Assembly: GCA_951799425.1 (NCBI GenBank)
Contig: OX637391.1
Span: forward strand, 16,272,051-16,336,050
Source: Ilex aquifolium
Taxonomy: Eukaryota > Streptophyta > Magnoliopsida > Aquifoliales > Aquifoliaceae
Reading direction: 5' to 3'
DNA: 64,000 nt
Shown in pieces: positions 1 through 10,574 of this stretch. The translations under genes were made by a program, and so were the position numbers. Positions within the stretch are counted from its first letter, which is position 1. Every line of letters begins with the position of its first letter. Under the pieces are notes generated by a model. That model was given only the letters and a program-made list of their open reading frames with translations, ran no database searches and had not been told where the DNA came from.

Positions 1-275
1 ACCGCTTTCATTGCCGGGTTGGGAGTGCAAACAAAGGATTTGATGTTTTCAGTATCTAAGAACCCTCAAGCAAGCATGGCCGAGGTGTTAGCCAAGGCAG
101 AAAAATATATAAACGGAGAAGAAGCTCTCCTTTCAAAGGTAGGGAGTACCTCCTCACGAAAGGAGAAGGAGAAAGAAGAGAAGAGAAGGGAACGAAGTCC
201 CAAGAAAGAAAAAAGGGCGAGAAAGGTCTCCAAGAAGAGAGAGAGATCGATCGCCGAAGAGAAGAGAAAATGTTA
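1..275 (+). pseudogene. gag: 3' end of Tat gag (partial, frameshifted)
   Basis: The reading frame from 19 contains NPQASMAEVLAKAEKYINGE, the C-terminal end of the retrotransposon gag domain, followed by a Lys/Arg/Glu-rich tail (SRKEKEKEEKRRERSPKKEK). Element 2 has the same segment at 56048-56260. The frame stops at 274-276, but homology continues in the +1-shifted frame from about 266 (NVRDRLGP), so a one-base indel lies near 245-265. The N-terminal two thirds of gag are outside the window. Gag proteins form the virus-like particle around the element RNA in the cytoplasm. Confidence 0.85.
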
Positions 276-1266
276 GAGACCGCTTGGGCCCCATGCAGCC
301 TGAACTACAGCCTAGGTACGGACCTCAGCGATTCACTCCACTCACTGCCGCTGTGTCCCAAGTTCTATATGAGGTCCAAAACGAGAAGTTCCTAAAGTGG
401 CCACCTCGGATGAAGGTCGATCCAGCAAAAAGAGACCCCACAAAGTATTGTGACTACCACAGGGACCATGGTCACCACACTGATGACTGCATACAGTTAA
501 AGAAGGAGATCGAGTTCCTGATCCAACGAGGACAATTGCGTCGCTTTGTGGCCCAAGACAACCAGAATCGAGCTCTTCCACCGCTGCCACATCTACAGCA
601 GGCACCTGCACCACATCAGCAGCCTCTAGGCGAGATCAGAGTAATATCTGGAGGATTTGCGGGAGGCGGAGAATCCAGCTCTGCCAGAAAAGCGCACCTC
701 CGACGAATCAGAGCCGAAGAAGCTCTCGAAGTGCATACTGTGTCCAAAGCACCACGCTTAGACACAGCTATCACTTTTTTCGATTCCGATTTGGAGGGAT
801 TCCAGTATCCCTACGATGATCTGTTGGTGGTAAGAGCCGTGGTAGCTAACAGGACCGTTCATCGAGTATTGATCGATAACGGGAGCTCAGCAGACATCAT
901 TTTTGCACTTGCCTTCGACAAGATGGATATAGGAAGGAAAAGACTCGAACCTGTGAGTACTCACTTACTAGGGTTTTAAGGAGAAAGGGTGCTCCCCCTG
1001 GGCTCAATCCAACTCGTGCTCACCCTAGGGGATCCGCCTTGCCAAGCCACGACGACCGTAAAATTCCTAGTGGTTGATGCACCTTCTGCATACAATATCT
1101 TGCTTGGATGACATTCCCTTAATTCTATGAGGGCAATCCCCTCCGCCTATCACTTGGTCGTTAAATTTCCTACAGAGAACAGAATTGGAATGGTCCGAGG
1201 AGACCAGCGAGTAGCAAGAGAGTGCTACATGGCATCTGTAAAGATAAAAGAGGTTGACAACATCTA
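266..1266 (+). pseudogene. Tat gag zinc-knuckle-like region and aspartic protease
   Basis: After a Pro/Gln-rich stretch comes a Cys/His cluster, CDYHRDHGHHTDDC (about 452-493), the nucleic-acid-binding motif typical of Tat gag. The protease active site is at 875-883: the motif D-N-G-S-S-A-D-I-I replaces the usual D-[ST]-G, as in many plant Tat elements. Stops break the frame at 977-979, 1109-1111 and 1264-1266. Element 2 reads through the first (YLLGFSGERV) and third (IQLD), so these are mutations. The protease would cut the Gag-Pol polyprotein; this copy cannot make it in one piece. Confidence 0.85.
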
Positions 1267-2230
1267 GTTGGATGAACTCGACATGAGGGATGAGCTGGAA
1301 ACGAGACCGATGCCCTCGGAAGAGCTGGAACCAATCCAGCTCGACAAGGAGCCAGAACACCTCGTTTATATAGGGTCCAAGCTGAACAGAGAGGTCAAAG
1401 ACCTTCTCATCCAGTTCTTGAAGAAAAATATAGGAGTGTTTGCTTGGAAACAAGAAGATATGGAAGGTATTGACCCCTCGATCATCACGCACAAGCTCAG
1501 CGTGAATCCTACCTGCAAACCTATCAAACAGAAGCGAAGAAGTTTCGTCCCGGAACGCCAAAAAGCAATCAACGAAGAGGTCGGCAAACTCCTCCACGCA
1601 AAGGCCATCAGGGAAGTTGACTACCCTACCTGGCTAGCAAATGTGGTTCTCGTAAAAAAAACCAATGGAAAGTGGCGGCTGTGCATCGACTTCACTGATC
1701 TTAACCGAGCATGCCCCAAGGATAGCTTTCCCTTATCTCGGATCGACTTAATAGTGGACGTTACAGCCGGGCACGAGCTCCTAAGCTTCATGGACGCCTT
1801 CTCAGGTTATAACCAGATCAGGATGGACCCCAATGACCAAGAGAAGACCTCATTCGTGACTGAACAGGGAACATACTGTTATCGGGTCATGCCTTTCGAA
1901 TTGAAAAATGCTGGAGCCACTTACCAGCGATTGGTGAATAGGATGTTCCAAAAGCAGATAGGTGCATCCGTGGAAGTTTACATTGACGACATGTTAGTAA
2001 AGTCACTAAAAGCAGAACTCCACATCGAGCACCTGGCTGAATCATTCCAAATCCTAAAAGAATATAAGATGAAGCTCAACCCTGCGAAATGTGCATTCGG
2101 GGTCTCGGCAGGAAAGTTTCTGGGTTTTATAGTTAGCAGCCGGGGAATTAAAGCTAACCCAGAGGAGGTTAGTGCAGTGTTAGATATGCAGTCACCACCC
2201 AACACGAGGGAGGTACAACGTTTGACATGA
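1267..2230 (+). pseudogene. Tat reverse transcriptase domain
   Basis: A 320-residue open segment carries the RT motifs in order: WRLCIDFTDLNRACPKD, FMDAFSGYNQI, the catalytic YIDD at 1979-1990 (Y-I-D-D-M-L-V-K-S), and FLGFIVSSRGI. The VTEQGTYCYRVMPFELKNA segment is the usual conserved core, with E-L-K in place of the common G-L-K. The segment starts directly after a TAG and ends in TGA at 2228-2230, where element 2 has Gly (LTGRIAAL). Both are therefore nonsense mutations inside one pol frame. Catalytic residues are intact, so the break is recent relative to element 2, whose RT motif is mutated. Confidence 0.93.
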
Positions 2231-2770
2231 AGAATAACTGCTTTGAGTCGTTTTGTGTCCAGGTCAAGCGATAAGTGCCAACCATTTTTTCAAATCTTGA
2301 AGAAGGCATTCCAGTGGGAAGCCAAGTGCGAAAAATCATTCAAAGCTCTGAAAAATTACATGAGCTCCCCCCCTGTTTTGGTGAGCCCTCTAGAAGGGGA
2401 AGTCCTTACTCTCTACCTGGAAGTTTTAGATTTTTCAACAAGAGCAGCGCTGGTTAGGGAGCGAGACAGAGCTCAGCAACCAGTCTACTACTACAACAGA
2501 GCTCTGAGGGGGGCGGAGGAGAGATATCCAAAGATGGAGAAGCTCGTTTTAGCCTTGGTTACAGCAGCTAGGAGACTTAGGCCCTATTTCCAAGCTCATA
2601 CTATCGAGGTTCCGACAGACCAGCCAATGAAGCAAGTGCTACATTAGCCGGAATCTTCCGGAAGGTTGGTTAAATGGGCCATAGAGCTCAGTGAGTTCGA
2701 TATCAGATATAAGCCAAGGACTGCCATCAAAGGGCAAATTTTAGCGGATTTCATCGCAGAATTCACAGCG
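2231..2770 (+). pseudogene. Tat RNase H (first, gypsy-type) and tether
   Basis: The frame continues with SSDKCQPFFQILKKAFQW, the thumb and connection, then VLVSPLEGEVLTLYLEVLDF and ERYPKMEKLVLALV, which match the RNase H domain after RT in Ty3/gypsy polymerases. TAG at 2645-2647 interrupts it where element 2 has Lys. The segment ends with IRYKPRTAIKGQILADFIAEF, a conserved hinge before the second RNase H. In Tat elements this first domain is usually degenerate as an enzyme, consistent with the additional RNase H downstream. Confidence 0.85.
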
Positions 2771-2809
2771 GCAACACCTTTGGAGATCACGGAGCTAGTA
2801 CCCGACCTC

Positions 2810-3200
2810 CCCATATGGAGGCTTTCTGTGGATGGGGCTGCCAATGCTCAGGGGAGTGGCGCAGGTATAATCTTGACCTCTCCAGATGGAATAGATGTCG
2901 AATATGCCCTTAGATTTGGGTTTAAGGCTTCAAATAACGAAACTGAGTATGAAGCTATCATCGCTGGGCTCAATCTTGCTCATTCTATGAAAGTAGAACA
3001 GCTGGAAATCTGCAGTGACTCTCAACTAGTTGTGAAGCAGATGGAGGAGTCCTACGAAGCGAGGGGCGAAAAAATGGTCCTTTACCTCAGAAAGGTACGA
3101 CAACTAATCAGGAAGTTTGTGCAGGTTAAGGTCAGACATATTCCCAGGACAGAGAACTCACGAGTAGATGCGTTGGCAAGGTTAGCAACTGCCTCACAAG
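2810..3200 (+). pseudogene. Archaeal-type second RNase H (aRNH) of Tat pol
   Basis: The segment WRLSVDGAANAQGSGAGIIL ... ASNNETEYEAIIAGLNLAH ... EICSDSQLVVKQ ... RVDALARLA is an RNase HI fold with all four acidic residues visible: D in SVDGAA, E in ETEYEA, D in CSDSQ, D in RVDALA. A second RNase H of this type between RNase H and integrase is diagnostic of the Tat lineage. It would remove the RNA strand of the RNA-DNA hybrid. Element 2 has lost at least two of these acids (58755-59120). Confidence 0.9.
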
Positions 3201-3284
3201 AAGACTTGGATAGGATAATATCAGTGGAGCACCTTCCAGAGCCTTCAGTGAGCGTTGAAGAAGAAGAAGTGCTACCAATCGTAG

Positions 3285-4516
3285 CTCAGCCGAGCTGGAT
3301 AGACCCCATCGTAGGATACTTGCGGGACGGAACCCTGCCAAACGATGCTAAGGAGGCCTCCAAGCTGAAAACCAAGTCAGCCAGATTTTCTCTGCTGCAA
3401 GGAAGTCTGTACAAACGAGGATTTTTAGCACCTCTCCTTAAATGCGTGGGAGATGAAGACGCTAATTATATACTCAGAGAAGTACATGAGGGAATATGTG
3501 GCAACCACCTCGGAGCTCAGGCCTTGGCAGGAAAAACACTAAGGCAAGGGTATTATTGACCCACCATGCTCAGGGATGCCACCGATTTGGTCAGAAAATG
3601 TAGGACTTGCCAAGAACATGCCAACATTTCCCATTGTCCGCCCGAGCTGTTAACCTCGGTGGTGAGCCCGTGGCCCTTTCAGCAGTGGGGTTTGGACATA
3701 CTTGGACCTCTTCCCACCGGTGTGGGACAATGCAAGTTTGCTATCATAGGGGTGGATTATTTCACCAAGTGGGCAGATGTCGAACCTTTAACAACGATCA
3801 CCGAACAAAAAGTCCAAAACTTCGTTTGGAAATCGATAGTTTGCAGGTTTGGGGTTCCCAGAGCAGTCGTATCTGACAATGGAAAGCAGTTTGACAACTC
3901 AAAATTTAAAGGGTTTTGTGCTAACTATTTCTCAGCTCTTGCACATCCTCAATCCAACGGACAAGCAGAGGTCACAATCAGAACCATAAAGGTAGCTCTG
4001 AAAACCAAATTAGAAAACTTAAAAGGCAAGTGGGTGGAGTACATCCCTGAAGTATTGTGGGCCTACAGGACCACGGCCAGGTCCGCAACCCAGGAAACCC
4101 CGTTTGCTTTGGCTTTTGGAACCGAGGCAGTAGCCCCTGTTGAGGTGGGGCTCCAATCACCTAGGGTGGAGTTCACAAACGCCGAGCACAACGATGAATC
4201 TCTCATGTTGAACCTCGATCTCCTGGATGAAAGAAGGGACAGAGCTCTGTAGCGTGTCCAAAGTTACCAAAGGAAAACAGCAAGGTATTATAATAGAAAG
4301 GTTAGACACAAGAGCTTTAAAGCCGGGGAGTTAGTACTTAAGAAGCTCCTGCTTGCGAGAAAGGACCCTACTCATGGGAAGCTGGGACCCAACTAGGAAG
4401 GACCCTATATCATATCAAGGGTAATCAAACCTGAAAACTACGAGCTGCAAACAGAGGAAGGAAATGTCCTACCTCACTCCTGGAATGCCGAGCACCTTAA
4501 GAAATTCTTTCAGTAA
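3285..4516 (+). pseudogene. Tat integrase
   Basis: N-terminal zinc-binding region: H in VHEGICGNHLG and the pair CRTCQ near 3598-3612. Core: first Asp in GLDILGPLP, second in VSDNGKQFDN, and Glu in SNGQAEVTIRTI, so the DDE triad is present. The C-terminal part includes EYIPEVLWAYRTT and HSWNAEHLKKFFQ before TAA at 4514-4516. Three stops cut it: TGA 3557-3559 and TAG 4394-4396 (both expected Trp) and TAG 4250-4252 (expected Gln). Integrase inserts the cDNA into the genome. The end at 4516 lies about 120 bp before the hairpin array. Confidence 0.92.
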
Positions 4517-4637
4517 GTTTTCATTGTGATAAAGCTATTTTTCAACAAAAATAAACGAGTCTTTTTATTCATCCTCCTATGGTTCCCGAAGCAAATAAAT
4601 ATGTAACAAGTACATATGAAACAAGCTCTACAGCTAA

Positions 4638-5206
4638 CGATAAGCTTCTAAGCTTATAAAATTCAAGATGAGCTCTTCAGCTCATATACAAACGATAAGC
4701 TTCAAAGCTTATAAAATTCAAGACGAGCTCTTCAGCTCATATACAAACGATAAGTTTCAAAGCTTATAAAATTCAAGATGAGCTCTTCAGCTCATATACA
4801 AACGATAAGCTTCAAAGCTTATCAAATTCAAGATGAGCTCTTCAGCTCATATACAAACGATAAGCTTCTAAGCTTATAAAATTCAAGATGAGCTCTTCAG
4901 CTCATATACAAACGATAAACTTCTAAGCTTATAAAATTCAAGATGAGCTCTTCAGCTCATATACAAACAATAAGCTTCAAAGATTATAAAATTCAAGATG
5001 AGCTCTTCAGCTCATATACAAACGATAAGCTTCTAAGCTTATAAAATTCAAGATGAGCTCTTCAGCTCATATACAAACGATAAGCTTCAAAGCTTATAAA
5101 ATTCAAGATGAGCTCTTCAGCTCATATACAAACGATAAGCTTCAAAGCTTATAAAATTCAAGACGAGCTCTTTAGCTCATAACTTCTAAGCTTATAAAAT
5201 TCAAGA
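4638..5206 (+). repeat. 55-bp tandem array with two perfect hairpins per unit
   Basis: About ten copies of a 55-bp unit follow the integrase frame. Each unit holds two inverted repeats: ATAAGCTTCTAAGCTTAT (8-bp arms, 2-bp loop) and ATGAGCTCTTCAGCTCAT (7-bp arms, 4-bp loop). Copies differ by only a few substitutions; some break the first hairpin (cttcaaagctt). The last copy before 5207 is shortened. Tandem arrays in the 3' untranslated region are known in Tat-lineage elements and can seed satellites. Here the array lies between the + pol frame and the - genes. Confidence 0.95.
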
Positions 5207-5494
5207 CCTCTTCTTGGAGACACCAACAGTCTTTCCCCCACAACCAGTAGTCTTTGTGTGCTGCCCACGCACCCGAAGACCCCAATACTGACAAATACTA
5301 TGATGGTTCCTAATCTTCTTCAAACGTTCAGAGTCATCCCTCAACCTCATGTCTAAGTGCAGTGGATGTCACCAGAGAATACTTCCCATCCTTGTAGTCC
5401 TTCTTCCTGCTGGGGAACCAATCAGGGATTGAGGTCGGTGCGAACATGATCTTCTGTTTTCCATCCACGTTCATGTTCTGAACACAAAGAATGT
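5207..5494 (-). pseudogene. RPS18: Captured fragment of 40S ribosomal protein S18 (uS13)
   Basis: Read on -, the segment gives [68 protein letters not shown] and [10 protein letters not shown]. These match plant RPS18 from about residue 11 to its C-terminus. About 46 codons are missing at TSI|PDWF (roughly residues 34-79), one frameshift lies near 5360, and several substitutions are present. No intron-like sequence is seen in the retained parts. RPS18 is a host small-subunit protein and is not part of any retrotransposon. Array units flank it on both sides (to 5206 and from about 5511), so it was inserted into or carried within the array. Non-functional as protein. Confidence 0.9.
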
Positions 5495-5510
5495 GCTAAA
5501 ACAGCTCAGC

Positions 5511-5565
5511 GCCTAAGCTTATAGAATTCAGAATGGGCTCCTTTGCCCATCAGATAAGGGATGAA
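5511..5565 (+). repeat. Diverged array unit beyond the RPS18 fragment
   Basis: The sequence cctaagcttatagaattcag is followed by the stem aatgggctcctttgcccatc. This aligns with the second half of the 55-bp unit, with hairpin arms changed from ATGAGC/GCTCAT to ATGGGC/GCCCAT by paired changes. It shows that the array once continued past the RPS18 insertion. Confidence 0.7.
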
Positions 5566-5712
5566 TCCCTCACCTCATACATGAACATGCACACTCAAAA
5601 AGAAAGATCTGATATTCGAAGAATTCAAGAATACAAGCGTTTAGGAAAATGAAAAGAGTAACATAGTTTGGCATTAATCAGTAAAGAAATGGGGTACAAG
5701 GAGGCAAAATTC

Positions 5713-6802
5713 CTAATCTTTCTTAAGTTGAGACTTCATCTCGGTAACTTCTTCCTTCAAGCGAGCATTCTCCTCCTTCAGCTCATCCCTCTCTTGCTCA
5801 GCCTTATAGAGTGAATCAAGGAGCTTCTGACCTGCTGGAGTAAGAAAAATAGTGGAAAGAGAGTCGGGTGAGAAAGAGCCATCCCTCTTGCGCTTCTTTG
5901 AACTCGCGCCAGTGTCCTCCTCCTCATCAGAGTCCCCTTCCTCATCAGATTCAGAGGGAGAGGTCCAGGAAGAATAGGGAACGAAAGAAAATTCATATTC
6001 GGTTGCCATAGCCCCAAGCAAGTAAAGGTTTTCATTCGTCATTAACTCAGAAAAAGTCCTGGGCACCACGAGCAGCAGCTCATGAATATTCATCATCTCT
6101 GGCAGATCGAGATCCGGAGGACCTGCACAAACCATAATGTAATGAGAATATGCCTTTGTGAGAAGAAGTTCAAAGAGATCTCAGTTTAAGCATACCAGGG
6201 TAAGAAAAGCTCTCCCAAGACCGTGGAATCCTGGCATCAGGACTGCGCAGCTCAGGAGACCTCCAAGACTTCCCGGAAGCAAAAAAGAAGCGTTGGGACC
6301 ACCTTTCAGGATTAGAAGGAAGGTCCAAAACCAAACGGGGTAAATCAAACTGCCTCCAACGAAAGAAGCTAAAGCAGGGGGGATTGTCCTCTTCGATCAC
6401 GAAAAAGTAAAGGAACTCGACGACCGAAGGGAACCTACCGTTGTCATACAAGCGCCAGAAAAGGAAAAAGCTCACCATAGCAGCCCACCCTCGAGGGGAA
6501 AGGCGAGAGGGGCACATGCCATGATAGGCAAGAACTCGCCCAATAGCCAGATGAATGGGAAGGCGAAGTCCCATGTCCATGGCACTCTCAAAAAGGCAGA
6601 CTTCCCCTCGAGAAAGATAGTTGCAGGGCTCGTCGGGGGTAGGAACTCGCAGAGGCAAATCGAGATCAGGAAAAAACCGTTTTCTGATGGCTACCAAATC
6701 AGAAGGTTCAAGGGTCGAAGGAGACAAGTATTGACGTTGCCACTTCCATTCGATTCCAAAGGAAGTACGTTCCTTGAACAGAGAAGAAACGGAGGCAGCC
6801 AT
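5713..6802 (-). CDS. Antisense gene A of Tat element (putative gypsy-type domain plus coiled coil), 2 exons
   Basis: Exon 1 is 6802-6196 and exon 2 is 6122-5713; the 73-bp intron has GTATGC at its start and TTTGTGCAG at its end, and joins in phase 1. The product would be 338 residues. Residues about 60-190 (ESAMDMGLRLPIHLAIGRVL ... CPSRLSPRGWAAMVSFFLFW ... WSQRFFFASGKSW) resemble the plant family annotated in Pfam as putative gypsy-type transposon protein (PF04195, from memory). Exon 2 adds an acidic stretch (SDEEGDSDEEED), a basic NLS-like KKRKRD and a C-terminal coiled coil (ERDELKEENARLKEEV). No stops occur. It is paralogous to gene B. Molecular role unknown. Start chosen at the first Met of the open frame. 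Confidence 0.75.
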
Positions 6803-6843
6803 TAAAGGTTATGGTGAAGACAGAGAGTGGTCACGAAAAGCCA

Positions 6844-6950
6844 AGAAGAAACTCAGAGATATTTTTCGCAAGAAAGAAGAAACTCAGAGATATTTTTCGC
6901 AAGAAAGAAGAAACACAGAAATATTTTTGGCAAGAAAGAAAGAAATTCAG
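6844..6950. repeat. Three copies of a ~33-bp repeat upstream of gene A
   Basis: The unit agaaactcagagatattttt followed by cgcaagaaag occurs three times with few changes. It lies 45-150 bp upstream of the gene A start codon, in its leader or promoter. TATAAGTC on - near 6966 is a weak TATA candidate just beyond it. Confidence 0.7.
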
Positions 6951-7607
6951 CAGATGATAGGAGACTTATAGAAGATTATAAGTTTTTAGGAAACCAAGAG
7001 CCACGCGAAAGGGAGTCGGCGGTCTTTTTGTGTTCCTAATTAATAAAGGTGGTTTCGGTTTTAGAAAGCAGTTGGGAAAAGGCGGGAAAAGGAGTCAGCA
7101 CAAGATTATCCCTCCCAATTCACTCAAAACAGTCGAAAACAAATCTGACCTCAAGTGAACAGAATATCCCTCGTATTACTCAGAGCTGAGCTCAGCTCGG
7201 TTGGCAACCTGGCATCTCCTTAACAAGTCTTTGAGACCTTCAGTTCCAAGAACCTTGCTCACATCAAGATGATGAAGTTCCTGATGAGTTCCTTAGTTCA
7301 TCAAAAAAACTTTGCAGCTCATAAAGTCCATAATCTTGCTCCAAGAAGCACTGAAGCGCTTCTCAAAGCAAAGGGGGGGCAAGGGAAGTACAAGGGGAAG
7401 AGATGGAAATGCAAAGTAAAACAGAAAGGGAAGTACAAGAAAATTCAGAAAAACAGAACCATGTGAGTTAGGTCTCAAATCAAAGTCACAACACATCACA
7501 GTTCAAAACAAAATTCAGAAATTACTCTTTTAAGATTGTATTCCAAAACACAAGTTCGAAGTACAGGAAAAAAGAAAAGATAGAATTACATGAACATAAA
7601 GAGAGCT
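6951..7607. other. Spacer between antisense genes A and B
   Basis: No supported coding sequence. It includes likely upstream region of gene A and 3' region of gene B. Short open frames here have no recognisable protein features. Confidence 0.5.
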
Positions 7608-10444
7608 CTAAGTATCTAAGGAAGACGTAATTGAAGGAGTTGGCAACCCTGTGGATGAGCCCTCAGCAGCAGGCAAAAGAGGAGAACTTCCAGGGGTGCC
7701 AACTGCACGGGTCTCTGCTCCTATTGATTCCAAATTTTGAACAAGGGCCTCAGTCACAAGGTCAGCTGAGAACGGTGTAGTGACAGGAATAGCAGGAGTA
7801 GTAGTGAGTAGCTAAGGAGTTGCAGTTGGGAGCTCAGGAATTACAGCAACAGAGCCAGTCTCAATAGGAAGAGCTCCAGAAGTCTCAACGGGAGGGATAG
7901 ACATCTCAACACCTTCTGGGGCAACATCTGGAGGAGCCAAGCTGTCCCCCTCGCCATCTGTATCAATCTCCTCTAACTCCTCCTCGGTAGGAACAGCCAA
8001 GTTGAAATCGAGGTCTGGATAAGTCTTTATAGCTTGACGTTTGAAGGCAAGCCATTCTGTGGCCCACAAGGTGGTGGCCTCATCCCTCAGCTCTGCCACC
8101 TCGTTATCCCTCTGTTTGACCAGTTTTTTCTGCGCCTCGAGCTTTCTTTTCCCATTCCTCAGCTCTGACCTTGATAGTTAAGGTATGTTTTAGGTCAGAG
8201 GCTTGCTTCACTGCTTGCTCCTTAAGGCTTTGCACCTGAGTTCTGAGGTCCTCATTTTCAAGGGACAACTCAGTAACTTTGACCTCATACGCCTTCAGAG
8301 CCTTAACAGAGCGCTCATAAGACCGAATCCGGTGCAATAAACCTTTCACGTGGAGGGCAGTCTGGGGATATAAAGGGAGATCAGCCAAGTTGCGTAAATA
8401 TATTATACGAGGATAAATAGAGATGGAAAAGTGCAAGTACTTACAGCAGCTGCTCCCTGAAGAGCTGAGGCGATGGATTCTTCGAGGGGCACAGAAGCGG
8501 CTTTCAAGACGTCAGATTCGAAAAAAATAGAAGAAATAGCTCCCGCAGCTAGATCCATGTTGTCGAAGTAAGAATCTTCGTCTTCCTCTTCGGATTTTCT
8601 CTCTTTCTCAACCATCTTCCCGGAAGCACTGTATGTGAAACTGCTGGGTTGGAGATCGGGAATCAATCCCAAAGCTTTCTCGACCTCAGAGTAGGAAGGG
8701 GAAGCCTGACCTCCCACTTGAGTTGGTACCAACACAGGCTGAGCCTCTGGAGGGGAAGAGGCGACTGCAATTTGAGGAGTGCCGGTTGTGGAAGGCAGTG
8801 CCTTGGTGGGAGCCGTTTCTTTAGCAGATGAAGAGGGTGAAGGTGCTTCCAACCTTGAAATTTTAGCCTGGGAAATAGGGCCACTCCCAGAGCTGGCCTG
8901 GGCCTTGCGCTTGCTGGATTTACCACCTCTCATCAGCTCCTCAACCTTGGCCTTGAGCTCTTCAGGAGTAGACTTCATGGTGGAGGGACCTGGAAGGTCT
9001 GAGTTGAGTTAGGAAATATAAAAAAAAAGAGAAAGAAAGTATTAATGATATCACCTTCTTCAGCGCCTACAGCAGATATGAGAATAGCTAAGGTCGCCGG
9101 GGGGGCTCAGATCTAACTCCACCAGATGTCGAGGCTCGATGAGATCAACGTACCTCTCTGGCCTAATTTTCCCCAATTTCAATAGCACCTTCTTATCTTC
9201 TGGGCTGAGCTCAGGCCGACCACCTAAAAAGGAAAAAAAAGCAAGTAAGAGCAAAGCAAGAGGCTCATAAGTTCCAGATCAGAGCTCAGCCAGCTTGAGT
9301 AAAGACTCACCTAAGTTTTCTGGTCTAGTCTAGGTCGTAGGGATACCAAGAGTATCTGTTTTATCCGCAGGGTTATACTCCCAGTTGGTACCCCCAATAA
9401 AAAAGAAGTGCTTTTTCCACGCTTTGTGAGAAGTTTGGAGGTCGGTAATGATCTTCCTAGCACTGTTTCGGTTAGAGATATATAGAAAACCTTCAGAAGA
9501 GGTCAGCTTGACGTTGAAAAGTTCCATAAGCAGAGAAATGCTAGGAACTCCGAGTTTATGCTTCTTAAAGATGACTAAGAGGCCTACCATAATGCCATAG
9601 AAATTGGGAGAGAGTTGGGAAGGGCATACATTGAAGTGTTGCAGAACAGCCTTGATAAAGGGATGCAGGGGAAAACGAAGACCGTTTTCAAAGGCAGCAA
9701 GGAAGAAGCATACCCTCTTACGCACTTGTTCTACATAGTAGATGGATTTATCTGGGCACCAGGGTTCAACCCCAGGAGGAAAACCATAGCGAGCTTTATA
9801 CGCTCTCATTAATGCAGGGGCCTCTCTACTATAGCCCACGAATTCGGCATGCCTAAAGGCAGGCCCTAGGTATGAAGTTTTTTCTTCAACCCCAACTCCA
9901 CTCACCTTGCCCTTGCCTTTGTCAGGCTTGGGGGCACGGGAGATGATGTAGAAGGAGGTTCCTCAGTGCCGACCTTGACTTCCACAGCTTCCACACCAGG
10001 AAAATTATCAATTTCATCACCTACGTCCCCTAAATCAGTGTCTTCAGACCGATCGCCTAGTAGGGAAACAGAGGAACGGGTAGCACCGGAAGAGGCAGAT
10101 ATGATTGGGCAAGAAAAGGGAAGATTAAAGGAACGATAGAGATGAGAAACACTAATCAAACTCTCCCTAATAACCCTAAGGTCAGCACAATAGCTCCCAA
10201 CAGCGAGAATGTGCACAATGAAGCTCCAGTCCACAAAGCGAGGAAGAGGGGATAGACAACAATCACGATTCCAGCAATAAAAGAACCGAAAAGACCAAAA
10301 ATGTAATAACCATCTCAAACTCGAGGGATCCAGAACGAGGAAAGATGCAAAAAAAGGGGCAGAAAGAACGTACCTAGTTGGGAGAGAACGAAAATCCGGG
10401 GCCAAATCAAAAGGGGAAGCACTGTGAGTCTTCGAATCGAACAC
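7608..10444 (-). pseudogene. Antisense gene B of Tat element (paralogue of gene A, multi-exon, broken)
   Basis: Homologous segments run right to left: an acidic leader (LGDVGDEIDNFPGVE), the gypsy-type domain (FENGLRFPLHPFIKAVLQHF ... CPSQLSPNFYGIMVG ... WKKHFFFIGGTNWEYNP), a short exon (GGRPELSPEDKKVLLKL), a Ser/Pro-rich region and a long coiled coil. Inferred exons: about 10444-9902 (5' structure unclear), 9905-9311, 9223-9055, about 8998-8445, 8361-7608. Donors GTGAGT (9310) and GTAAGT (8444) and acceptors TTTTTAG (9224) and TATCCCCAG (8362) fit; introns are 60-90 bp. Breaks: frame changes near 9902, 9070 and 8135, and stops at 9330 and 7812. Element 2 retains the same gene at 61596-63990, so it belongs to the family. 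Function unknown. Confidence 0.7.
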
Positions 10445-10574
10445 AGGAAAACCGATTTTGAGTAAAAATCAGAAAGCTTTGAGACAGAAAGTCGAGGATT
10501 CGCAGAAGCAAGAAGTTCGAAGCACAGAGAAGAAGATGAACAGTGGGAAAGGGCGGTTCAGATAGCCGTTTGGG

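Noticed and set aside
342-614. 90-residue minus-strand frame
   Set aside because: Antisense of gag; no motif and not conserved in element 2.
1067-1597. 176-residue minus-strand frame
   Set aside because: Antisense of the protease-RT region; Phe/Leu/Asp-rich composition reflects the sense codons; not kept in element 2.
4638-5206. CRISPR-like array
   Set aside because: Units are continuous 55-bp repeats without unique spacers, in a plant retrotransposon.
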